Origin: Streptomyces sp. NBC_00659
GTDB taxonomy: Bacteria > Actinomycetota > Actinomycetes > Streptomycetales > Streptomycetaceae
Length of the DNA: 64,000 nt
NCBI RefSeq assembly: GCF_036226925.1
Contig: NZ_CP109031.1
Location: 1 to 64,000 of the forward strand
Direction: 5' to 3'
Shown here: one piece after another, positions 1 through 7,902 of the stretch
How the letters are laid out: the number at the start of each line of letters is the position of its first letter
How positions within the stretch are numbered: position 1 is the stretch's first letter
Translations under genes and position numbers: made by a program
Notes under the pieces: model-generated
Database searches by the model: none
Told to the model about the DNA's origin: nothing
The model's input: the letters and a program-made list of their open reading frames with translations, nothing else

Positions 1-190
1 CCCGCAGACGTGACGCGGCGTCGCTACGCGACGCTCCCCCGCGCTCCGCGCGGGAAGGCGGAACTCCGTTCCGCCGCCGTCCGATCGCTCCGCGATCGGA
101 CGGGATCCGGCTGACGCCGGATCACACCCCGTGCCAAGCCTGCTCCGCAGTCCAGGCACGGGAGCTGACGTGCCCTCCGGGCGCGTCAGA
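1..190. repeat. Telomere-like cluster of short palindromes
   Basis: At least seven hairpins are packed head to tail: 18-34 (7-bp stem, loop TAC), 38-54 (7 bp, TCC), 57-75 (8 bp, TCC), 77-103 (12 bp, TCC), 104-123 (8 bp, 4-base loop), 128-162 (8-bp outer stem enclosing a 4-bp hairpin with loop TCC at 140-150) and 165-189 (11 bp with one T/G mismatch, loop TCC). T-N-C loops on this strand become G-N-A loops on the complementary strand, which is the strand that forms the 3' overhang at a left end. G-N-A trinucleotide loops are the known hallmark of Streptomyces telomere palindromes. The first bases do not match the archetypal terminal palindrome exactly, so this is a variant telomere or the last few bases are missing. 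Telomere identity is inferred from structure and from the adjacent helicase gene. Confidence 0.72.
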
Positions 191-446
191 AAAACGGCAG
201 TTGCAGGGGCTGGGTCTCTACGGTCTCGGTACTGACTTCCTGGATGGTCGATCACATGTCACCATTTTCGGACATCGCGTGTGCGTCACTTTGGCTCTAC
301 AGATATGTTCTGGGATGCTGGATAGGTACCCCTCCAGATGAGAACGGGTCGAACCATAGAGAGTGAATCGGTCTCCTGATTTCTTGTCTTCCTGTCTTGA
401 ATGACCCTCGAATTCGCTCCGTACGAGAGCGGGAGAAGAGATTCTC
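191..446. other. Leader between telomere-like DNA and helicase gene
   Basis: This stretch is less GC-rich than its surroundings and lacks the dense palindromes of bases 1-190. I see no convincing gene. It should carry the promoter of the helicase gene; a purine-rich GGGAG at 431-435 lies 11 bases before the ATG at 447 and is the likely ribosome binding site. Confidence 0.4.
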
Positions 447-2987
447 ATGGCGATCGTGACGTTGCGTCCGCATCAGGTGGAGGCCGTTGATTCGATTCTC
501 CAGGCTCTGTCGGATCCGCCTGGTGGCCGTATGCCCGCGGAGGGGTTGAGGACACAGGTCATTGCTTGTACGGGGTCTGGCAAGACCTTGATGAGTGTGG
601 AAACCGCGGTCCGTCTTTCCGCCCGTAGGACGCTGGTGCTGGTGCCGACCCTGGATCTGCTGCTGCAGCAGGCTTCGGCGTGGCGGCGGGGCGGCCGTAG
701 GGGTGCCATGGTCGGTGTGTGCTCGCTGCGGGCCGAGGAGAGCGAGGGCATGCCCTGTACGACCGACTCTGCGGAACTGACCGTCTGGGTGTCGGAGTTG
801 GAGACCGTGACGGTGTTCGCCACCTACGCGTCGGTCGGGCTCGGGATTCTCCAGCGGGCACACGAGGCCGGCCTGCCGGTCTGGGACCTGATGGTCCTGG
901 ACGAGGCGCACCGGGTCAGTGGGGATGCGGGCCGGCCGTGGGCGGCAGTGCATGACCATCGGCTGATTCCGGCGGTGCGGCGGCTCTACATGACCGCGAC
1001 GGCGCGTGTCTGGGAGGCGGAGGGTGACAGGCCGCGGCTGGTGGCGAGCATGGAGGAGGACTCTCCCGTGTTCGGGCCGGTGGCCTACAAGCTGCGACTT
1101 TCGGAGGCGATCCGGCTGGGGCTGGTGGCGCCGTATCAGGTGCTGTGTCTCGACATCCGCGATCCCGACCTCTACGCCGCTCTGACCAGTGAGGACACCG
1201 GGTCTGTGGCCGTGCGCGGGGCACGGCTGGCCGCCGTTCAGGCCGGGTTGATGCGCGCAGCCGTGGAGGAGCGGTTTAGGCGGGTGCTGGCGTTTCACAG
1301 TCGGGTGGGTGAGGCGGAGGCGATGGCGGTCGGGGTGCCGGCTGTCGCGGCCCGGCTCGCCGAGGACGACCCGGGCATGTTCCCTGCTGCGGAGCGGGTG
1401 TGGGCGGACTGGCTGTACGGCGAGCACGCTCCCCTCCACCGCCGCCGGGTACTGGATGAATTCGCCTCCGATTTTCTCGGAGGGCCTGAATTCGAGGGTC
1501 GGGATATTCAGGCCGCATTGCGTGTGTTGAGTTCCGTTCGGGTTCTTGGGGAAGGTGTCGATACGGCTGAGTGTGATGCTGTGCTTTTCGCGGATGCGCG
1601 CGGGTCGATGACCGATATTGTGCAGATGGTCGGACGGGCGCTGCGCATGTATCCCGGGACGGGGAAACTGGCCACGCTGATCGTTCCGGTATTCCTCGGG
1701 CCGGACGAGGATCCGAACGACATGCTGACCTCGAACTCGCTGGGCACCCTCACGAAGGTCCTCGGGGCGCTGCGGGCGCACGATGCGGAGACGATCGAGG
1801 CACTCGCCGATCCCCGTATCCGCAACAGTCGTCCCGGTATCGAACAGGACGGTGCGGAGGGCGAGTTCGAAGGCGAGGGCGAGGGCGAGGGCGAGGGGCG
1901 GGGTCAGGAGTTGCGGCGGGTGAGTGGAGCGGCGGCTGGGGTGTTGCGGTTCAGTGAGGAGCGGGATCCGTTCGCGCTGACGCAGTTCATCCGGCTACGG
2001 ATCATCGACCCCGAGGGAGCGTACTGGCGGCGTGGTATCGAGGCCGCGACGCGATGGCTGCGCGAGAGCGGCAACGTCGAGCTGCGGGTGCCCTACGTTT
2101 TTGAGGCGCCGGAGGACTGGGGGGCGGTTAGCGGGTTTCCGCTGGGGCGCTGGCTGGCAGACGTGCGGCGCTACTACGCGGCCGGCACGCTGGAGGCCAA
2201 GCGTGTCGTGGAGCTCGAGGCGCTCGGGATGGTGTGGTCGGCGTGGGACACCGCCTGGGCCGACGGCCTCGCTGTGGCGAAGGACTACGCGGCCGTCCAC
2301 GGGCACTTCCTCCCACCCACCAATGCCGTCTGGGGCGGCGGTAGCGGTGAGGGTGGTCTGGCCATCGGGACCTGGGCCAAGAACCAGCGCGCAGCCGCCC
2401 GCAAGACCCGTGTAAACGCCGAACGGCGCGCCGCCGGGGAAACAGGCGTGCCCTACACAGGCGAGCTCTCCGAGAGCCGTATGGACGCGCTGGACGCGAT
2501 CGACCCGGGCTGGTGCCCCGCCTGGAGTATCGACTGGCAACGCTGCTTCGCATTGACGCTCGTGCATGTCCGGGCCGGCGGGGCGCTGTCTGGAGCTGCG
2601 GGTGAGGTGATCATGCAGGGCGAGGACCTCGGAGCCTGGAGTCGGGCGCAGCGGGCGGGGTGGGAGAAACTGACACCGGTGCAGCAGTGGCTCCTCGACA
2701 GCGTCCTCGGACTGGAACCGCTCACACCAGAAGAAGCCGCGGCGCAGCCGACACGGAGGACACAAGCAGACCGGTGGGCTATCCATCTCACCGCCGCCCG
2801 CCGATACCGTGCCCGCGAAGGCCACCTGAACGTCCCGAGAAAACACATCGAAGAACTGGCCGGAGAGGACAGCGAGAGCAGAACGTCTGTCCGGCTCGGA
2901 GGATGGCTCGACAACACCCGCAGAAGGGCAGACAAACTCACCCCGGAACGCCGAGCGGAGCTCGATGCGCTCGGTATGCGCTGGTGA
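447..2987 (+). CDS. ttrA: TtrA-like telomeric DEAH helicase with helicase-associated repeats
   Basis: An 846-residue superfamily 2 helicase. The N-terminal half carries Walker A TGSGKT at residues 42-47, DEAH at about 152-155, TATA (motif III) shortly after, and a GRALR motif VI near residue 395. An acidic Gly-Glu linker from a 6-bp tandem repeat (about 1860-1900) joins the core to a C-terminal half with four tryptophan-rich helicase-associated repeats (about residues 527-597, 600-691, 695-765 and 773-846). This layout is that of TtrA, the helicase-like protein encoded next to telomeres of Streptomyces linear chromosomes and plasmids and linked to conjugal transfer of linear replicons. Position and orientation fit: first gene, reading inward from the end. 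The gene symbol rests on architecture and location. Confidence 0.8.
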   Translation: MAIVTLRPHQVEAVDSILQALSDPPGGRMPAEGLRTQVIACTGSGKTLMSVETAVRLSARRTLVLVPTLDLLLQQASAWRRGGRRGAMVGVCSLRAEESEGMPCTTDSAELTVWVSELETVTVFATYASVGLGILQRAHEAGLPVWDLMVLDEAHRVSGDAGRPWAAVHDHRLIPAVRRLYMTATARVWEAEGDRPRLVASMEEDSPVFGPVAYKLRLSEAIRLGLVAPYQVLCLDIRDPDLYAALTSEDTGSVAVRGARLAAVQAGLMRAAVEERFRRVLAFHSRVGEAEAMAVGVPAVAARLAEDDPGMFPAAERVWADWLYGEHAPLHRRRVLDEFASDFLGGPEFEGRDIQAALRVLSSVRVLGEGVDTAECDAVLFADARGSMTDIVQMVGRALRMYPGTGKLATLIVPVFLGPDEDPNDMLTSNSLGTLTKVLGALRAHDAETIEALADPRIRNSRPGIEQDGAEGEFEGEGEGEGEGRGQELRRVSGAAAGVLRFSEERDPFALTQFIRLRIIDPEGAYWRRGIEAATRWLRESGNVELRVPYVFEAPEDWGAVSGFPLGRWLADVRRYYAAGTLEAKRVVELEALGMVWSAWDTAWADGLAVAKDYAAVHGHFLPPTNAVWGGGSGEGGLAIGTWAKNQRAAARKTRVNAERRAAGETGVPYTGELSESRMDALDAIDPGWCPAWSIDWQRCFALTLVHVRAGGALSGAAGEVIMQGEDLGAWSRAQRAGWEKLTPVQQWLLDSVLGLEPLTPEEAAAQPTRRTQADRWAIHLTAARRYRAREGHLNVPRKHIEELAGEDSESRTSVRLGGWLDNTRRRADKLTPERRAELDALGMRW

Positions 2988-3129
2988 CAGTCGCGAGGTG
3001 GTGCGCGGTCCAGCGCATCTGTCCGCGTCCGCCAGCCCTGGCCAGGGAGCCTTCACCTGCCAAGGGTCGTTTGCGTCCGCTGGTTTCCGGATGGTGCCGT
3101 ACCGGACGCCGCGTCCCTATCGTTACGCC

Positions 3130-3924
3130 ATGACGGACGAACAACTACCTGCGCAGGTCTTCCCGAACCACTTTCCCGAGGCGGTGGACTCCCGGTCCGG
3201 GGTGCCGCAGGACAGCTGCGACTGCTTCAGCCAGGTTCGGGTGAGTTCCCCCGGCGCGGTGGCGTCCTTCCACGCCGAGATCCAGGACACCAGTGCTCCG
3301 GGCTGGCTCCGGTTGCTGGAGCTGATCGAAGAGGCGGCGGCCGACAGACGGGAGGAATTCCGCCCGCTGCCGGAGCTGAGCCCTGAGGAGCGGCGGCAGA
3401 TCGTGACGCTGCCGAAGGCGATCGGACGGTTGACGGCGGTACGGACCCTCGTGCTGTACGGAAGCAACCTCGTCCGGATACCTCCAGAGATCGGCGACAT
3501 GACGAGCCTGGAGCAGTTCAGTCCATACACTTCGCGACGGCTGCACTGGTTCCCGTACGAAATCACGCGGTGCGCTCGGCTTGCGCGCAGCACGGTGAGC
3601 ACGCGCTCGATCTACGGCAACTACAAGCACCGGCCGCCCTTCCCGCGGCTCCTCCCGCCCGGCGATGCCGTCCTGGACCTCGGCAGTCTGGCTCCCTTCC
3701 GCTGGGGCAGCACCGCCGCCCGCACCTGCAGTGTCTGCACCGGGCCGATCTCGGTGACAGGCCCTCACCAGGCTTGGCTCTCCCAGGTGGTGGCGACCGA
3801 CGTCCTGCCGCTATTGGTCAACGCCTGCTCCCAGGCGTGCCTCGACGCTCTGCCACCCGGGCCAAAGGGCTACATCCCTACAGCTCATCGTGGCGGCGCG
3901 ATCGAACAGCCTCCGTCGCGTTGA
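3130..3924 (+). CDS. Leucine-rich-repeat domain protein
   Basis: A 264-residue protein starting at the ATG at 3130; the reading frame is open upstream but that part overlaps the end of the helicase gene and reads unlike protein. Residues about 90-150 contain leucine-rich-repeat units (L-P-x-x-I-G-x-L-x-x-L-x-x-L and I-P-x-E-I-G-x-M-x-x-L), which usually mediate protein binding. The C-terminal third has a CxxC pair and later a CxxxC pair (around residues 200-240) that could bind a metal. No signal peptide or membrane segment is visible. Similar small LRR proteins are scattered in Streptomyces as proteins of unknown role; no function can be assigned here. Confidence 0.65.
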   Translation: MTDEQLPAQVFPNHFPEAVDSRSGVPQDSCDCFSQVRVSSPGAVASFHAEIQDTSAPGWLRLLELIEEAAADRREEFRPLPELSPEERRQIVTLPKAIGRLTAVRTLVLYGSNLVRIPPEIGDMTSLEQFSPYTSRRLHWFPYEITRCARLARSTVSTRSIYGNYKHRPPFPRLLPPGDAVLDLGSLAPFRWGSTAARTCSVCTGPISVTGPHQAWLSQVVATDVLPLLVNACSQACLDALPPGPKGYIPTAHRGGAIEQPPSR

Positions 3925-4294
3925 CCGTCGTCAGCCGGGCCCCGAGTCCTGGCGAAGCAGAGCTGGTGGCTGTCTTCGTACTGCGCCACCTCGCTGGGGG
4001 TCGGCGCGGTGGGTGTGCAGGCGGGCGAGGGTGTCGTCGACGGCCAAGGTGACACGGTGCAGGCCCAGCAAGTTGATCGACGTGTTCCGCGGCTGCCGCC
4101 CGGGCGCCTGGGGAGGTTGTCGCGACCGGTTCCTCGTTCCGCGCCGGCCTGCGCACGGCCACCTTCTGGACGGCCCGCCAGGTCGACGTGCACGGTGCGG
4201 CAGCGGCAGCGGTCGGCGGAGCGGCGGACAGGGTGGTCGCGAGGGCGGTGGTGACGGCGGCCGCCGTGGTGAGCAGGCGTCGGGTCAGGTGCAT
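3878..4294 (-). pseudogene. Possible decayed secreted-protein gene
   Basis: The minus-strand frame from 4294 begins with a convincing signal peptide (Arg-Arg followed by an Ala/Thr/Leu-rich core and an A-x-A region in the first 33 residues), then a short cysteine-containing segment, but the rest becomes Arg/Pro-rich and looks out of frame. It also overlaps the 3' end of the LRR gene. The most likely reading is a truncated or frameshifted remnant of a small exported protein. On the plus strand, 4289-4400 reads as a protein-like fragment (Tyr-Ser-Phe-Pro-Arg-Val-Asp-Val) with no proper start. The rest of 3925-4534 holds no gene I can support. Confidence 0.3.
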
Positions 4295-4534
4295 GACTAC
4301 TCGTTCCCGCGCGTCGATGTCACGCCCGCGCCCAAGGGCCGTTACGCCACGCTGAAGGTCCGCGGCATCGTCGAGACCGGTGCGCAGGTCGACCGAAGGT
4401 CGCGGCCCCGGGCCTCCGCTGAACCGGCCTCGTTTCCCTGCTTGCCATGGGCGATCACCCCGCCGTACATTCCCTGCACCCGGCTTGTCCGGCCGCTTCG
4501 TCTATCCCCTTTGAGCACATGAGGAGCGCCCGGT

Positions 4535-5176
4535 ATGACGGGTGTACTGGCGGTCGCAGGCGGCACCGCATCCGGCAAGTCCACCCTTGCCGAAGCCCTG
4601 TCGCTGCAGTGGCCCGAGAGCGTGGCGCTGGTCCATCTGGACGACTACTACGTGCCCGCGCACGACCCCTTGAGGGGTGTGTGGACGGTCAGTGCCGACG
4701 GGCACGCCGTCCTCGACTGGAACCATCCGGGGTCGATCGACGAGACGGCGGTGGCACACGCCGTCGACGCGGCGCTGTTGCGCCCCGGCGTGCTGCTGGT
4801 GGTGGTCGAGGGCCTGTTCGCGCTGTCGCTGCCGTCCGTGGTCCGGCGGGCGGCGTGGCGGGTGTATGTCGACACCCCCGACGACATACGCCTGGCCCGC
4901 AAGATCCTCCGGAAGATCGAGGTGCAGCGGCAGGACCCCCGGCTGTCCCTGCGCAACTATCTGCAGACCGGCAGGGACCGCCACGCAGCCCATGTCGCGC
5001 CCTCCCGGGCAGCGGCCGATCTGGTCGTGGACGGGACCGCGAGCGAGGCGGAGATGCTGGCGGCCGTCATGCCGCTGATCGGGCCGGTCCTCGCGCCGCC
5101 GCCTGCGGCGCCCTCGCGGGCACGGGGGGTGTGCGGTGTGACCCGTACTCCCGGGGTCCCGGTGTTCGCGCTGTGA
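4535..5176 (+). CDS. Uridine-kinase-like P-loop kinase
   Basis: A 213-residue protein with Walker A GGTASGKST at residues 9-17, a conserved LDDYY segment near residue 35, a D-W-N-H-P segment near 66-70, and an Arg-rich lid region near 130-150. This is the pattern of the uridine kinase/phosphoribulokinase family, which phosphorylates a nucleoside or small sugar with ATP or GTP in the cytoplasm. A GAGGAG sequence 9-14 bases ahead supports the ATG at 4535. The last 25 residues are Ala/Pro/Arg-rich and probably a non-conserved tail. It stands alone between gene-poor stretches, so context does not refine the substrate. Confidence 0.75.
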   Translation: MTGVLAVAGGTASGKSTLAEALSLQWPESVALVHLDDYYVPAHDPLRGVWTVSADGHAVLDWNHPGSIDETAVAHAVDAALLRPGVLLVVVEGLFALSLPSVVRRAAWRVYVDTPDDIRLARKILRKIEVQRQDPRLSLRNYLQTGRDRHAAHVAPSRAAADLVVDGTASEAEMLAAVMPLIGPVLAPPPAAPSRARGVCGVTRTPGVPVFAL

Positions 5177-5613
5177 CGTGCCCCGGGGGCACCGGCCCCG
5201 GCGAGGGACTCCGCGTGATCATGCTTCCGGCGACACAGCCCAAGCTCCGGCGGGCTCTCAGGTGGATCACGACCGATCCCGGTTCACCTGCGGCCAGGCG
5301 AACTGCAGGGGCGGCATATGGCGGGATCGGGGGAAGGCCCGCATCCAGGCTCTCGTCCGCTTCGCCCGGCACCGCATGGGGGTGCGCTTCGGAACGCTCC
5401 GCGACGGCACCTTCTACGAACCGCGCACCACCGGAACAGCCACCGCAGACCACTCAGCCTTGATGAAGGGCATAGAGGCATCCCCCGCCCCTCCCGGTCT
5501 CAGCTGGTTCATACCGCTCTTCCCCGGGCCGTACGAGCCGGCTGATGGCACCGGGAACGAGGCACGATTCCTGGACCGCTCGCGGACGCGGTCGTGGACG
5601 GCCGAAGTACGCG
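5177..5613. other. Gene-poor stretch, possible coding remnant
   Basis: No complete gene is supported. On the plus strand roughly 5327-5560 reads as protein-like sequence (Arg-Ile-Gln-Ala-Leu-Val-Arg-Phe-Ala-Arg-His-Arg-Met-Gly) without start or continuation, which may be a relic. The stretch ends at the 3' end of the convergent PucR-type regulator gene. Confidence 0.25.
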
Positions 5614-6753
5614 TCAGCCGGCCCGAAGACCGACCGCCAGCGTCAGTTCAAGGACCCGGTGTGGCGATGCGAGATCGGGAAACAGCTCCCGCAGCTGCGA
5701 CATCCGGTACCGGACTGTCTGGGGATGGACGAACAACGCCGCCGCCACCTCGTCCCGCCTGCCCTGGTGCAGCAGCCACGCCCGCAATGTCTCCTCCAGC
5801 CGCTGTGCGGTCGCGACAGGCAGGGTCCGCAACGGTGCGAGGGCTCGGGCGCGCAGGTCTGCGAACGCGTCCATGTCGGCGCTCAGCACCAGCTCGGGCA
5901 GGTGGTCCTCGGTGTCGCGAATGTCAGAGGAGAGGGAGCGCGCGCGTACGGCTCGTGCGTACGAGGCGGACGCACGAGTCCATGGCCGGGCCGGGCCGGC
6001 CACGGCGGTGCGGTCGGTCAGCTGCCGCAGGAGATGTGATCGGTCGGCATCGGGGACGAGCAGCACACCGGTGGCGTCCGGCAGATCGTCGAGGACGAGG
6101 GTGCCCGGGTCGAGCGCGCGGTAGGCAGGCCGGGCCTGGGCGGCGGGCAGCAGGACCGCGGTCAGTGAAACCGGAGGCTGCCACCCGGCCCGTTGGACAG
6201 AGGCCAGCAGCACGTCCGGGCTCGCGCCGGCGAGGAGGTCGCGGGCCAGGTGTTCCAGGTGGCGCTCGTGGTCCCTGCCCCGGGCGGCCAGTTCGTCGGC
6301 GTGGCCCGCGGCGCTCGCGGCGGAGAGCTCGTCGATGTAGGCGAAGGTCAGCTCGGCGAACTTGGCGACCTCGGCGGCGGGCAGACCTGCGGGTACGGCA
6401 CCCGCTGCCAGGCATCGCCAGGCCACGCGGGCGCCGACGCGGTAGGCGCTGAGCAGGGCGTCCATCGAACGGCCGTCGCGCACCTCGCCGCGGCCCAGTT
6501 CGTAGGCTGCGTCACCGGCGTCGCCGCCTGTGGCGTTCCCGCTCGCGCGGTCCAGGTAGTGCCCCAGGGCGGTGCGGACGGCTCGGCGGATGGTGGCGCC
6601 CATGTGGCCCGCAAGGGCGTTTGCGTAGGGAGGGACCTCGTCGATGATCGCCTGGACGACCTCGTCGGCGGTGGTCTTCAGCGCGGCCCGAAGTGCGGTG
6701 ACCGTCGTCTCGTCCAGGGCCAGTTCGCCGGCCCTCCGAATTGCATGGCTCAC
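5614..6753 (-). CDS. PucR-family transcriptional regulator
   Basis: A 379-residue protein. The C-terminal 60 residues form the PucR-type helix-turn-helix (R-L-E-E-T-L-R-A-W-L, then V-H-x-x-T-V-R-Y-R near residue 350), the signature of the CdaR/PucR group. The N-terminal half is helical and lacks any recognisable enzymatic motif; it resembles the RsbR-like sensory part of Streptomyces members. It is transcribed divergently from the ferredoxin-reductase/desaturase pair, with an 86-base gap holding an inverted repeat (6793-6808), so it probably controls that pair. That regulatory link is inferred. Confidence 0.85.
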   Translation of the reverse strand: MSHAIRRAGELALDETTVTALRAALKTTADEVVQAIIDEVPPYANALAGHMGATIRRAVRTALGHYLDRASGNATGGDAGDAAYELGRGEVRDGRSMDALLSAYRVGARVAWRCLAAGAVPAGLPAAEVAKFAELTFAYIDELSAASAAGHADELAARGRDHERHLEHLARDLLAGASPDVLLASVQRAGWQPPVSLTAVLLPAAQARPAYRALDPGTLVLDDLPDATGVLLVPDADRSHLLRQLTDRTAVAGPARPWTRASASYARAVRARSLSSDIRDTEDHLPELVLSADMDAFADLRARALAPLRTLPVATAQRLEETLRAWLLHQGRRDEVAAALFVHPQTVRYRMSQLRELFPDLASPHRVLELTLAVGLRAG

Positions 6754-6792
6754 GTTTTGTTCCCTGCGAACAATTCAGTCGACCAGATTTAC

Positions 6793-6808
6793 GTCCTGCG
6801 GTCAGGAC
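6793..6808. promoter_or_regulatory. Inverted repeat, candidate operator of the PucR regulator
   Basis: GTCCTG-CGGT-CAGGAC is a perfect 6-bp-arm inverted repeat centred between the divergent start codons at 6753 (minus) and 6840 (plus). It is flanked by TTTACG-like sequence on both sides. It could be the binding site of the adjacent regulator. Confidence 0.4.
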
Positions 6809-6839
6809 TTTACGCCTTGAGGCGCAGCAAGCTGGGGTC

Positions 6840-7895
6840 ATGACGAGTGCAGCCCTTCGCAGCAGGGCGTGGAAAGTGCTGGAGATGGTCACGACGCCGC
6901 TGCTGCCGTCGGACTACCTCGACCTGGTCAGCCCGCTGCGTGCGGGTGCTGACCTGCGTGGGCGCATCGAGGCCGTGCACCCCGAGACGGGGGACGCCGC
7001 GACTGTCGTGATCAGGCCGGGACGGGGCTGGCGCGGCCACACGGCCGGTCAGTACGTGCGGATCGGGGTCGACGTCGAGGGGGTGCGCCTGTGGCGTGCC
7101 TACTCCATCACCTCGCCGACAGACCGCCAGGACGGCCGCGTCACGATCACCGTGAAGGCGATCCCGGACGGCAAGGTCAGCAACCACCTGGTCCGCAGGG
7201 CGAAACCGGGCACGCTGATCCAGCTCGACCAGCCGACCGGTGACTTCGTGCTGCCGCAGGCCAAGCCCGCCAAGGTGCTCTACCTGACGGCCGGCAGCGG
7301 CATCACGCCCGTGATGGGCATGCTGCGCGATATCGAGTTCGACGACGTCGTCATGGTCCACTGCGCGCCGCAGCCGCAGGACGTGATCTTCCGCGACGAG
7401 CTGCACGGCCTGGTCGCGGACAAGAAGCTGCGGCTCACCGAGGTGCACACCGACACGGACGGCATGCTCGACATCGCCCGTCTCGGCGAACTCGTGCCCG
7501 ACTGGGCCGAGCGCGAGACCTGGGCCTGCGGGCCCGCGGGCCTGCTCGACGCCGCCGAAGAGCACTGGAGCGAGCACGGCGTCCAGGAGCGCCTGCACAC
7601 CGAACGTTTCCGCCCCGGCATCGTCGTCGCCGGCGACGGCGGCGAGGTCACGTTCAGCGCCACCGGCAGGACCGTCGACGCGGACGGCGCCACGCCGTTG
7701 CTGGACATCGGCGAGGAGGCCGGCGTGCTCATGCCCTCCGGGTGCCGCATGGGCATCTGCTTCGGCTGCGTCACGCCGCTCAAGGCGGGCGCCGTCCGCG
7801 ACCTGCGCACCGGCGAGATCACCGAGGCCGAGCCGGGCGTCCTCATCCAGACCTGCGTGTCCGCCGCGGCGGGCCCCTGCGACATCGAACGGTAG
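6840..7895 (+). CDS. Ferredoxin reductase fused to 2Fe-2S ferredoxin domain (desaturase partner)
   Basis: A 351-residue NAD(P)H:electron-carrier oxidoreductase. The N-terminal FAD-binding part has RAYSITS (about residue 88), the nucleotide-binding part has GSGITPVMGML (about 156), and the C-terminus is a plant-type 2Fe-2S ferredoxin domain with C-x4-C-x2-C followed by a distal Cys near residue 342. It passes electrons from NAD(P)H to the fatty-acid desaturase encoded seven bases downstream, as in the actinobacterial Rv3230c/DesA3 pair. The frame is open upstream to 6741, but the ATG at 6840 leaves room for a promoter and fits the family length. Confidence 0.85.
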   Translation: MTSAALRSRAWKVLEMVTTPLLPSDYLDLVSPLRAGADLRGRIEAVHPETGDAATVVIRPGRGWRGHTAGQYVRIGVDVEGVRLWRAYSITSPTDRQDGRVTITVKAIPDGKVSNHLVRRAKPGTLIQLDQPTGDFVLPQAKPAKVLYLTAGSGITPVMGMLRDIEFDDVVMVHCAPQPQDVIFRDELHGLVADKKLRLTEVHTDTDGMLDIARLGELVPDWAERETWACGPAGLLDAAEEHWSEHGVQERLHTERFRPGIVVAGDGGEVTFSATGRTVDADGATPLLDIGEEAGVLMPSGCRMGICFGCVTPLKAGAVRDLRTGEITEAEPGVLIQTCVSAAAGPCDIER

Positions 7896-7902
7896 GAGCA
7901 CC

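Noticed and set aside
1..190. Transposon or insertion-sequence end
   Set aside because: No transposase gene is present in the window, and multiple consecutive small-loop hairpins are not the form of IS terminal repeats.
5178..6452. Plus-strand open frame opposite the PucR regulator
   Set aside because: Arg/Pro/Ala-rich with no motif; the minus-strand PucR helix-turn-helix is clear.
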